Shown here piece after piece: positions 35,037 to 44,800 of a stretch of DNA of 64,000 nt (positions are counted from its first letter, which is position 1; each line of letters opens with the position of its first letter). The stretch is from Flavobacterium sp. AG291. GTDB lineage: Bacteria; Bacteroidota; Bacteroidia; Flavobacteriales; Flavobacteriaceae. The position numbers and the translations under genes are program-made. The notes under the pieces were generated by a model that saw only the letters and a list, made by a program, of their open reading frames with translations, was not told the DNA's origin and made no database searches. The stretch covers positions 294,299 to 358,298 of the forward strand of contig NZ_QQAR01000002.1 of the NCBI RefSeq assembly GCF_003350375.1, given 5' to 3'.

Positions 35037-35834
35037 CTAAAAATTAAATACCACGTTAATCCCCTTGTTAACAGCCGAATTTACTTTTATAGACCCTCCA
35101 AGAAAAATTATACGGCTTTCGATATTTTTCATTCCAAGGCCTGTCTTTTTATTTCCTATAGCTTTGCTATCAAAACCTTTTCCATTATCAGAATAAGTGC
35201 AAACGATTTTACTTTCAACACTTTCAAATTTTAATGATATTAATGAAGCATTACCATGTTTTATAGAGTTGTTGGTTAATTCTTGTATTATCCTAAAAAC
35301 GTGAAGGTGCTTATTTTTATCTTCTTCATTAAACTCTACCCTGTTATTATAGTGAACTTCAATAGATTTGGTACTATTAATCTCGAAACAAAGCTCTTCG
35401 ATACCTGCATCAAGTCCAAACTTATCTAATACGGGAGGTAAAAGATCATGTGCAAGCCTCCGGGAGTTATTTAGAGTCTTGCCTATCATGTTTATGATAT
35501 TACCTGTAATTTCCGTAATTTCCTGATGAGTAAGATCAGGTGTAGTTAGCATATGGCTATTTAATGAAACTATATTAAGCTTAGAACTTATGTCATCATG
35601 CAAATCCTGGGCAATACGTTTGCGTTCAGTTTCCTGAACTTCAAGGGTAGCGAGAATAAGATCTCTTTGATATTCATTTTCGAGTTCTTTCTTTTCAAGT
35701 TCCTTTTGAAATATTTTCTTTTTTGAATAGTGAAAAAAAAGCAACAATATCGTCCCCATAAAGAACATTAGGAAGATACCGGTAATAATTATCAATCCCG
35801 TCTGGTTGGTCTTAGATAATAAGTCTGTTTCCAT
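35037..35834 (-). CDS. HisKA_3-type sensor kinase (triad 1)
   Basis: ATG 35834 is preferred as start; a GTG two codons upstream (35840) is also possible. The 265-residue protein has one transmembrane helix (about residues 12-33), a coiled-coil linker rich in Glu, Lys and Arg, then HisKA_3 (RIAQDLHDDISSKLNIVSL) with the phospho-acceptor His and a HATPase domain (ELTNNSIKHGNA, YSDNGKGFD, GLGMKNIESRI). It belongs to the NarX/NreB-like kinases. Its 5' end overlaps the membrane-protein gene by 43 bases in another frame. No sensor domain is present in the kinase itself, so the 7-helix protein is the likely sensor. Confidence 0.93.
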   Translation of the reverse strand: METDLLSKTNQTGLIIITGIFLMFFMGTILLLFFHYSKKKIFQKELEKKELENEYQRDLILATLEVQETERKRIAQDLHDDISSKLNIVSLNSHMLTTPDLTHQEITEITGNIINMIGKTLNNSRRLAHDLLPPVLDKFGLDAGIEELCFEINSTKSIEVHYNNRVEFNEEDKNKHLHVFRIIQELTNNSIKHGNASLISLKFESVESKIVCTYSDNGKGFDSKAIGNKKTGLGMKNIESRIIFLGGSIKVNSAVNKGINVVFNF

Positions 35835-36439
35835 TCCCACAAAATTAACAATTGATAGACAATAAATAATAAAGCATTTATATTCCAGATAAAATTACTC
35901 ATTTCTTGGTTGAACGACACCACCGAAGCTGCCGAAACAAATATCAGTAAGCTACTAATAGAATAAATGAATATACCGATAACTACATAATGAAATTCAA
36001 GTTGCTTCGAAATAAGCTCGAAAAGATACATTACGGCATAAACAATTAATAAGCAGGTAGCAACCAACAAACCTATAGAATTAAACTCATAATATAGATT
36101 TGGTAAAAAACAGTATTGAATAATAAATCCTATTGTAGCTATAGGACTCGCATATAAAACAACATGTCTTTTCCAAGAGTTTATTGCAGCAAAAAGCCTG
36201 AAAAAGAATAAACTCAATAATATAAGAGGCAGAAATAGATAGTATGTGGCTATAAAATGATTATTCAAATTTTGTGTTGCATAAACCTCTGTGACAGTTT
36301 GCATAACAAATAAACAAAAAAGGTATACAACAAAAGCTTTATAGGCTTTTCCTTTTTGGGAAAAGCCTATAGAATAAACAATTGTATTTATTAGCAGGAT
36401 ACAATGTCCTACATATGATAACAATTTTAATAAATACAT
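35792..36439 (-). CDS. Multi-helix membrane protein (triad 1, putative sensor)
   Basis: This 215-residue protein has about seven hydrophobic segments: near residues 3-24, 32-52, 63-84, 93-114, 122-142, 150-172 and 180-202. It has no signal peptide. The C-terminus (LRPTRRD) is positively charged. It overlaps the kinase gene by 43 bases. The membrane protein at 48038 has the same size and layout and precedes a similar kinase, so the pair was probably duplicated or shuffled as a unit. I do not recognise a named family. A 7-helix sensor feeding the short kinase is an inference from context. Confidence 0.75.
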   Translation of the reverse strand: MYLLKLLSYVGHCILLINTIVYSIGFSQKGKAYKAFVVYLFCLFVMQTVTEVYATQNLNNHFIATYYLFLPLILLSLFFFRLFAAINSWKRHVVLYASPIATIGFIIQYCFLPNLYYEFNSIGLLVATCLLIVYAVMYLFELISKQLEFHYVVIGIFIYSISSLLIFVSAASVVSFNQEMSNFIWNINALLFIVYQLLILWEWKQTYYLRPTRRD

Positions 36440-36442
36440 TTA

Positions 36443-36796
36443 TTACCCGTTATTCAATACACTATTATTATCGCAAGCGTTAGGACAAGGTCTTGTCATA
36501 TCAAAGATGCTATAATTTTCAGGTGTTCCCGGTAACAAATCTATATAAGTATCTGTAGTTGCATCATACTTAGTACCAACGAACATAAGCTTTTCAACTC
36601 CATTATCGTCAACTCCTAAATAACCTCTAACAAATTCTATTGGACCTTGTGCAAGAATACCCGAAAAATCATCAGCAGGGATTAAAAATGCGTGAAGTTC
36701 TTTGTGCGCATTATAAGTACCTTCTACTCCTCTCCATGTTTTAGCATAACGGATTGCATCTTCTAATGAAATTGTGTCTGATTTTGTTTGTGCCAT
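36443..36796 (-). CDS. Small conserved-looking protein of unknown function
   Basis: This 117-residue protein has no signal peptide and is probably cytoplasmic. It starts with DTISLEDAIRYAKTWRGVEGTY, which looks helical, and then a mixed region (ELHAFLIPADDFSGIL, VRGYLGVDDNGVEKLMFVGTKYD). Its C-terminus DMTRPCPNACDNNSV contains two cysteines. It precedes the membrane protein of triad 1 by 3 bases, so it is probably the first gene of a four-gene operon. A minus-strand TATCTTTG (36903-36896) is a possible promoter. I recognise no family; it may be the target or effector of the signalling system. Confidence 0.65.
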   Translation of the reverse strand: MAQTKSDTISLEDAIRYAKTWRGVEGTYNAHKELHAFLIPADDFSGILAQGPIEFVRGYLGVDDNGVEKLMFVGTKYDATTDTYIDLLPGTPENYSIFDMTRPCPNACDNNSVLNNG

Positions 36797-37101
36797 ATTA
36801 TAATTTATTTAATTGGTTTTCAATAGTGTAAAACTAACTTTGGTTTTGTTTATTTCAACAGCAAATTAATGCTTTTAGTAATAATCTTAGATTATCAAAG
36901 ATAAAATAATTATTAAGTAATTATTTGCAAGATTCTTTATTTTTTGAATTATAAAACCTATGTATAGTGGATATAGTACAAAAAAACATCTTTAATCGGA
37001 ATAAAAATCAGGTAAAAGTACGCGGTTTTAGTCCTACCCCATTATCTAATTTAGCCTCAAACAAATACAACCCAATTTATTAACTAAAAAAACTAAAAAT
37101 C
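36797..37101. promoter_or_regulatory. Divergent intergenic region before triad 1 and tail-collar gene
   Basis: A 305-base very AT-rich spacer. On the minus strand, TATCTTTG (36903-36896) with TTG (36930-36928) about 24 bases upstream forms a likely promoter for the operon at 36796. On the plus strand, TAATTTAG-like sequence near 37050 is the best promoter match for the tail-collar gene. No gene is visible. Confidence 0.45.
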
Positions 37102-37659
37102 ATGGACGAAGAATTAATAGGATGCATTAAACTATTTGCAGGAAATTTTGCACCAAGAGGTTACATGCTTTGTAATGGACAACTATTGTCTATTTCACAA
37201 AATACTGCTTTATTTTCAATTTTAGGAACAACTTACGGTGGTGATGGAGTTCAGACTTTTGGTCTGCCTAATCTACAGGGTACTGTACCAATCGGAGTAG
37301 GAAGCAAGGCGGGAACAAGCTATGTACTGGGACAAGCAGCCGGCACACCTACAGTAACACTTACAACAGCACAAATGCCAATGCACACACATACTGGTCC
37401 CGGTACGGTATCTGCAAGTCCAGCTAACGCAACTGATTCAGTACCTGCAAGGGGTATGTCAATTGCTGCGCCGGGCGGGTTAGTTGGAAGAACTTTCACA
37501 GGAACATTAGGTTATGCTGCTTCAACACCAAGTGTAGATTTAACCAGTAATGTTGCAACTGCTATTTCAGGAGGTAGTCAGCCTTTTTCAATTATGCAGC
37601 CTTATCTGGCAATGAATTATATTATCTGTGTGTCTGGAATTTTCCCTTCAAGGAACTAA
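37102..37659 (+). CDS. Phage tail-collar-domain protein (microcystin-dependent-protein type)
   Basis: This 185-residue protein starts with the Collar-domain signature: IGCIKLFAGNFAPRGYMLCNGQLLSISQNTALFSILGTTYGGDGVQTFGLPNLQG (about residues 6-60). Gly/Thr-rich sequence follows, then HTHTGPGTV and the typical end QPYLAMNYIICVSGIFP. Such proteins occur in many Bacteroidetes genomes outside prophages. No signal peptide is evident. The gene lies between the two signalling triads and its stop codon overlaps that of the methyltransferase gene, which points the opposite way. The cellular role is unknown; a tail-fibre-like or secreted adhesive role has been suggested for relatives. Confidence 0.88.
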   Translation: MDEELIGCIKLFAGNFAPRGYMLCNGQLLSISQNTALFSILGTTYGGDGVQTFGLPNLQGTVPIGVGSKAGTSYVLGQAAGTPTVTLTTAQMPMHTHTGPGTVSASPANATDSVPARGMSIAAPGGLVGRTFTGTLGYAASTPSVDLTSNVATAISGGSQPFSIMQPYLAMNYIICVSGIFPSRN

Positions 37660-38687
37660 TCAGGATTACTTACAGTCCGTTCTTTTAACTTATAAGACCA
37701 TTTTGGAATCTCGCTAAAATCATATTCCAACTGAATACCTGAATAACCAGTCAGACCATAAATAGAGACTATACAGTAAGGATTCGTAATATATGACTCA
37801 GCTGTTTTTAACTCAATGTCATCAAATATTTTAAGTTCGGTAAAAACACAAACATCAGGATGATTGATAAAATTATCCGGCAGTTCATAAAAGTTACTTA
37901 TAAATTTTAATTCGTAACCGGGGCTGCTAAAGAGTTCTTTGTTTATCGTAAATAATCTATCGATAAATACTCTATGAGAATAGGGCTGCAATTCGTTGCG
38001 GCCCTTTACCTCATTTATAGCATTCTTAAGATAAGGTTCGTAATCAAAAAAGGTATAGGCCAAATCAATGCTTATTTCCTGCGGAATTAATATTCCGTGA
38101 GAAGGCAGCTGTTTTATTAGATTTTTAACTATAGCTACCTGAGGTTCGCGTGTAAGGCCATAATGCATGGTCTCAGATATGGCCAGATCAATTATAAAAT
38201 CATCAGGCTTAACATATGTGATAGCATCGGTTTCAATTAATTGCAGCTGATACTCTTCAAGTCCGATAACTGATATGAGATTATGTACAGACTGTATTGA
38301 GGATGCATTGATGTCTAATAATATGGCATTAATCCTGCCTTTATCAAATAAAGGAAGTAACGGAAGGATTAATGTTGCATATGGGCCACAGCCTGCATAT
38401 AAAATATTAATGCTTCTTTCAGGAAAATCGTTACATAATTTAGTTAGTGCTTTATGAATGCCTTTTATAAAATATACAGTACGCAGGTAATCATCAACAC
38501 AATCGGCAGCACCTGAACTTGACAAAGCGACACCACCTTTAACCAGGGTTTCATTGTCATTAGAATACTTATTTACAGTAATTTTCTTATAATAACCAGA
38601 AAGATTTGCTGCACATTTTATATGCTCTTTAACTGTTTCTGATGTGATGATAGACTTAACAATAGACTCAATGTCTTGCTTAAACAT
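37656..38687 (-). CDS. PRMT-like SAM-dependent methyltransferase
   Basis: This 343-residue protein has no signal peptide. It carries class I methyltransferase motifs: INILYAGCGPYATLILP (motif I, residues about 93-109), AILLDINASS (acidic motif II, about 121-130), LIETDAITYV and DLAISETMHYGL (about 168-178), whose SExM pattern resembles the double-E loop of protein arginine methyltransferases. An N-terminal helical part and a beta-rich C-terminus complete the PRMT-like plan. The target is unknown. Its stop codon (37656-37658) overlaps that of the tail-collar gene, giving a tail-to-tail overlap of 4 bases. Confidence 0.72.
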   Translation of the reverse strand: MFKQDIESIVKSIITSETVKEHIKCAANLSGYYKKITVNKYSNDNETLVKGGVALSSSGAADCVDDYLRTVYFIKGIHKALTKLCNDFPERSINILYAGCGPYATLILPLLPLFDKGRINAILLDINASSIQSVHNLISVIGLEEYQLQLIETDAITYVKPDDFIIDLAISETMHYGLTREPQVAIVKNLIKQLPSHGILIPQEISIDLAYTFFDYEPYLKNAINEVKGRNELQPYSHRVFIDRLFTINKELFSSPGYELKFISNFYELPDNFINHPDVCVFTELKIFDDIELKTAESYITNPYCIVSIYGLTGYSGIQLEYDFSEIPKWSYKLKERTVSNPD

Positions 38688-38720
38688 GATTTAATATAAA
38701 TTTAAGTTAAAAATAAAAAT

Positions 38721-38807
38721 TATATTTGCATTTTAACTATTAAAACAAATAATAATTATTAAAAACAATACATGAAGACAAATTCAAACTCAACCCCTCA
38801 ATCATGA
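38721..38807 (+). promoter_or_regulatory. Promoter and short upstream open frame before the SprB-like gene
   Basis: TATATTTG (38721-38728) matches TAnnTTTG. Within the leader an ATG (38772) opens an 11-codon frame (MKTNSNSTPQS) whose TGA stop (38805-38807) overlaps the ATG of the adhesin gene (38804). This arrangement could couple translation, although the match may be chance. Confidence 0.45.
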
Positions 38808-41800
38808 AAAAACTCTACTTATTATTAATTTTTCTGTTTTTTGCTACGCAGCATCTTGTAGCGCAACAATCGACAGAGACATTTGAAACCGAACTTAACA
38901 ATAGTACAAGCTTTACTGATAACGGACAGTTATTTAATATCTCTTCCGTTGCACCTGCAGTTTTTAATATCCAGACGAATTATCCTAATACGGGAGTAAG
39001 TAACAGTAACGTTTATATAGATAATGACGGTTCTGTATTTGCAAACGTCCCCGTAGAATTTACTATTAGTTCAGCCGGGGGAGTACCATTTAAATTAAAG
39101 AGTCTTTATCTTTACCTGGCTAATTCAAATAACACCCTGAATGTAACAGGAACTTGTACAATTACAGGAAAAATTTCGGGAGGAGACGTCTTTTCAGTTG
39201 TGCAAAGTAATCCATTCACTAATTCAAGTGCGGGGTTTACCCTAATAGACTTAGCTACTTATGGCGGGAGCAATAATTCAAATGCACTTATTGACTCCTT
39301 CGTTGTTAAAACTACAAACACAATTGCCTATGTAGCTATGGATTCTATGACCTGGGAAAAAATTGGTGTAATAACTACGTCAGGCACACCCAGTGCTTTA
39401 ACGTCATGTTCAGGTGTAGCTTCATCATCGCCCACAAGCTTTAATGCATCCGGTAGTGGTCTGTCCGGAAATATTACTGTTACAGCACCAACAGGTTTTG
39501 AGGTTTCATTATCATCAGGCAGTGGTTTTGGTGGTACGGTTACTTTAACTCAAAGCAGTGGCACAGTAGCATCAACCACTGTATATGTAAGATTAAGTTC
39601 ATCCGCATCAGGTAATCCATCAGGAAATGTTAGCTTAACATCGTCTGGAGCTACACAAAAAAACGTAGCTGTAAGTGGTACAGTGACAACCATAAGCGGT
39701 ACAACAGTTGTAACTAATATTGCATGTTTTGGCGGCAACACAGGAGCAATTAACCTTACTCCTACTGGTGGAACAGGACCATATACATATGACTGGGGTG
39801 GAGGAATTAATACTGAAGACAGAACAGGACTTACAGCAGGAAATTATTCAGTAACTATTACCGATGCTAACAGTTGTACAAAAGTAGTTAATGTAACAGT
39901 TACACAACCACCGGCATTAAATGGAACAACAGTTGTAACTAATATTGCATGTTTTGGCGGCAACACAGGAGCGATCAACCTTACTCCTACAGGAGGAACA
40001 GGACCATATACATATGACTGGGGTGGAGGAATTAATACTGAAGACAGAACAGGACTTACAGCAGGAAATTATTCAGTAACTATTACCGATGCTAACAGTT
40101 GTACAAAAGTAGTTAATGTAACAGTTACACAACCGGCAGCTGTTTTAAGCGGAACTACCGTGGTGACCAATGTGTCTTGCTTTGGTGGCAACAATGGAAC
40201 AATCAACCTTACTCCTACAGGAGGTACAGGACCTTATACTTATAACTGGGTAGGTGGTGCAACTACTGAAGACAGGATATCACTTACAGCGGGAAGCTAT
40301 TCGGTAACAATTACCGATGCCAACGGATGTACAGGAACGATAAGCGGGATTACTGTTACTCAACCGGCCTCAACCGTAAGTGGAACTACCGTTGTAACCA
40401 ATGTTGCATGTAATGGCGGAACTACAGGAGCGATTAACCTTACACCTACAGGAGGTACAGGACCTTATACTTATACCTGGGTTGGCGGCTTTACTGCTGA
40501 AGACAGAACAGGCCTTGCAGCAGGAAATTATTCTGTTACTATTACTGACGCTAATAGCTGTACAGGAACTGTAAATGTTACAATCACTGAACCTACATCG
40601 CTTAATCTTGCTACAGGTGGAAGTAAAAGCGATGTTTCTTGTAATGGTGGCGCTAACGGAACTGCAACTGTGGCGCCGACCGGTGGTACACCTGGTTACA
40701 CATATTCATGGAATACAACACCGGTTCAAACAACAGCAACAGCTATGGGGCTTACAGCAGGCAATTACACTGTAACTGTAACCGATGCCGCTAACTGTCA
40801 GGCTACAAGATCTTTTACAATTACGCAGCCTACAGCGCTTAGTACGATTGGATCAAAAACCGATGTTTCTTGTAATGGTGGCGCTAACGGAACTGCGACT
40901 GTAAATCCAACTGGTGGTACACCTGGTTATACATATTCATGGAATACGACACCGGTTCAGACAACTGCAACAGCAACAGGACTTGCCGCTGGAACATATA
41001 CTGTAACAGTAACAGATGCCAGTAACTGTCAAGCTACAAGAAGTATTACAATCAACCAGCCAGCAGCAATAACTTTATCTGCAGGTACTGTAAATAATGT
41101 AAGCTGTAATGGTGGTACTAATGGTTCTGCTCAGGTAATTGCTACAGGTGGTACAGGTACACTTAATTATTCATGGGCTCCTTCAGGTGGTACGGCTTCA
41201 ACTGCTTCCGGATTAGCTCCAGGTACATATACAGTAACTGTAATCGATGCCAATAGCTGCCAGGCAACAAGAAACTTTACTATTACACAGCCAACAGCTA
41301 TTACTGCGACTACATCTAAAACTGATGTATTGTGTAATGGTAGTGCTACAGGAACTGCAACTGTAACTGCATCAGGAGGTACACCATCATATACCTATGT
41401 ATGGTCACCAAGCGGAGGTACGGCTGCTACAGCAACAGGACTCACCGTAGGTAACTATAGTTGTGTTATTACTGATGCCAACGGATGTTCTATAACTAAA
41501 AACTTTACGATTAACCAGCCATCGCTATTAGGTGCCACTACATCTCAAACTAATGCAACCTGTTCAACAGGTGGTGATGCCTCAGTAACAGCGTTTGGAG
41601 GTGCTGGCGGATATAGCTATTTATGGTCGCCGGGAGGTGCAACAACGTCGGGTGTAACTGGCTTAACAGCGGGATCTCATAGTTGTGTCATTACTGACGC
41701 TAACGGATGTACTGTTACTAAAAACTTTGTCATAACAACTAATAATACTTTAGTAGCATCAACGTTCCAAACTAACATATTATGTAATGGAACGAATACA

Positions 41801-44800
41801 GGTTCAGCGGGAGTAATACCTTCAGGAGCTCCGGGACCATACACATATACATGGTCGCCATCAGGAGGAAATACAGATACAGCAACTAACCTGGCTGCAG
41901 GTACATATAGTGTCCTTATTACAGCATCTAATGGCTGCTCTATAACTAAGAACTTTACCATAACACAACCTACTGCTCTTGTGGCTAGCGTTGGAGCACA
42001 AACAAACGTAAGTTGTAACGGAGGTTCTAATGGATCGGCTACTGTAAATGTAACAGGAGGAACAGGAAGTTATACTTATTCATGGGCTCCGACAGGCGGT
42101 ACTGCGGCTACAGCTACAGGTTTAGCAGCAGGTACTTATACTGTTACCGTTACAGATGCTAACCTTTGCCAGAAAACTCAAACTTTTACCATAACTCAGC
42201 CAGTAGCCCTAGTGGCTGGTATTGGAGCACAAACAAACGTAAGTTGTAATGGTGGCTCAAATGGATCGGCCACAGTAGCCGTGACTGGTGGTACAGGAAC
42301 TTATACTTATCAATGGTCTCCAGTTGGTGGTACTGCAGCAACAGCTTCTGGACTTGTTGCAGGAACTTATACTGTAACAGTTAAAGATGCAAATAACTGT
42401 CAAACTACACAAAGTTTTACTATAACACAACCTTCTGTTCTTGTTGCCACTACATCTCAAACAGATGTATTGTGTAATGGTGGTGCTACAGGAACTGCAA
42501 CTGTAACTGCATCAGGAGGTACACCATCGTATACTTATTTATGGTCACCTAGTGGAGGTACGGCTGCTACAGCTTCAGGACTTACTGTAGGTAACTATAG
42601 TTGTCTTATTACTGATGCAAACGGATGTTCTATAACTAAAAACTTTACGATTAACCAGCCTACAGCCTTAAGTGCTACTACATCTCAAACTAATGCTACC
42701 TGTTCTACAGGGGGTGATGCCTCAGTAACAGTGTTTGGAGGTACACCATCATATAGTTATTTATGGTCACCATCAGGAGCTACAACAGCTGCAGTGACAG
42801 GACTTGCCGCAGGAAACCATAGCTGTTTAATTACTGATGCAAATGGATGTACCATTACTAAAAACTTTGTGATTAGTACTACAAATACTTTAGTAGCATC
42901 AACGTTCCAAACTAACATATTATGTAATGGAACGAATACAGGTTCAGCGGGAGTAATACCTTCAGGAGCTCCGGGACCATACACATATACATGGTCGCCA
43001 TCAGGAGGAAATGCAGATACAGCAACTAACCTGGCTGCAGGTACATATAGTGTTCTTATTACAGCATCTAATGGTTGTTCTATAACTAAAAACTTTACTA
43101 TAACACAACCTACTGCTCTTGTGGCTAGCGTTGGAGCACAAACAAACGTAAGTTGTAACGGAGGTTCTAATGGATCGGCTACTGTAAACGCAACAGGAGG
43201 AACAGGAGGTTATACTTATTCATGGGCTCCGACAGGCGGTACTGCGGCTACAGCTACAGGTTTAGCAGCAGGTACTTATACTGTTACCGTTACAGATGCT
43301 AACCTTTGCCAGAAAACTCAAACTTTTACCATAACTCAGCCAGCAGCCCTAGTGGCTGGTATTGGAGCACAAACAAACGTAAGTTGTAATGGTGGCTCCA
43401 ATGGATCGGCCACAGTAGCCGTGACTGGTGGTACAGGAACTTATACTTATCAATGGTCTCCAGTTGGTGGTACTGCAGCAACAGCTTCTGGACTTTTAGC
43501 AGGAACTTATACTGTAACAGTTAAAGATGCAAATAACTGTCAAACTACACAAAGCTTTACTATTACACAGCCATCTATTTTAGTTGCCACTCCTCTTGCA
43601 CAAACTAATATCGCTTGTAATGGAGGTGCTACGGGGTATGCTACGGTAGCGGTAACCGGTGGTACAGGAACTTATACTTATGTATGGTCACCTACAGGTG
43701 GAACAGCAGCTACAGCTTCGGGATTAACAGCAGGTACTTATACTGTAACTGTTAAAGATGCTAATCTTTGCCAGACTACTCAATCTTTCACTATTACACA
43801 GCCTACAGTTTTAGTTGCATCAGCATCATCTCAAACAAACGTAAGTTGTAATGGAGGATCTAACGGATCGGCTACAGTTACTGCTACAGGAGGTACAATG
43901 CCATACACCTATTCATGGGTTCCTGCAAGTGGTACTTCGGCAACTATTACCGGTAAACCTGCCGGAACATATGTTGCAACAGTAACCGATGCCAACGGAT
44001 GTACAGCAACGCAGAGCTTTACCATAACACAACCTACAGCACTTACTGCTACTACAACACAAACTAACGTTTCTTGTTTTGGTGCTAATAATGGTTCTGC
44101 TACAGTTATTGTAAGCGGAGGTACAGGAACTTATACCTACTCATGGAATACAACACCGGTACAAACTACTGCCACTGCTACCGGATTATCCGCAGGTAAC
44201 TATACAGTAACTGTTACAGACGCTAACAGTTGTACAATGACTCGTAATTTTACCATCACGGGTTCGTCTGCACTAACAATTACTCCAACACAGACTAATG
44301 TTTCTTGTAATGGAGGTACTAATGGTACTGCAACTGTTGCAGTAACAGGTGGAACAGGAACATATACATATTTATGGTCTCCATCTGGCGGTACTGCAGC
44401 TACAGCTACAGGATTAGCTCCAGGAAACTATTCAGTAACAGTAACAGATGGTAATGGTTGTATAGGCTCACAAAGTTTTACAATTACACAACCAACATTA
44501 CTTGTACTTAATGGAACATCAACTAACATAAGCTGCAATGGTACTTCAAATGGTGTTGCTACAGTAACTCCAACGGGAGGTACAGCTCCTTATAGCTATT
44601 CTTGGGCTCCTTCGGGTGGGACAGCGGCAACAGCAACCGGACTATCAGGTGGAAATTATACCGTTACAGTTACAGATGCTAACGGATGTGTAAAAACACG
44701 TTCATATACTATATATGAACAAACACCAATTGTTGTAACATCGGTAAAAACAGATTTACTTTGTCATGGAGCTACAACTGGTACTGCTACAGTATCTGCT

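Noticed and set aside
37102..37659. Prophage interpretation of the tail-collar gene
   Set aside because: There are no other phage genes, integrase or attachment repeats nearby; collar-domain proteins of this type occur commonly outside phages in Bacteroidetes.
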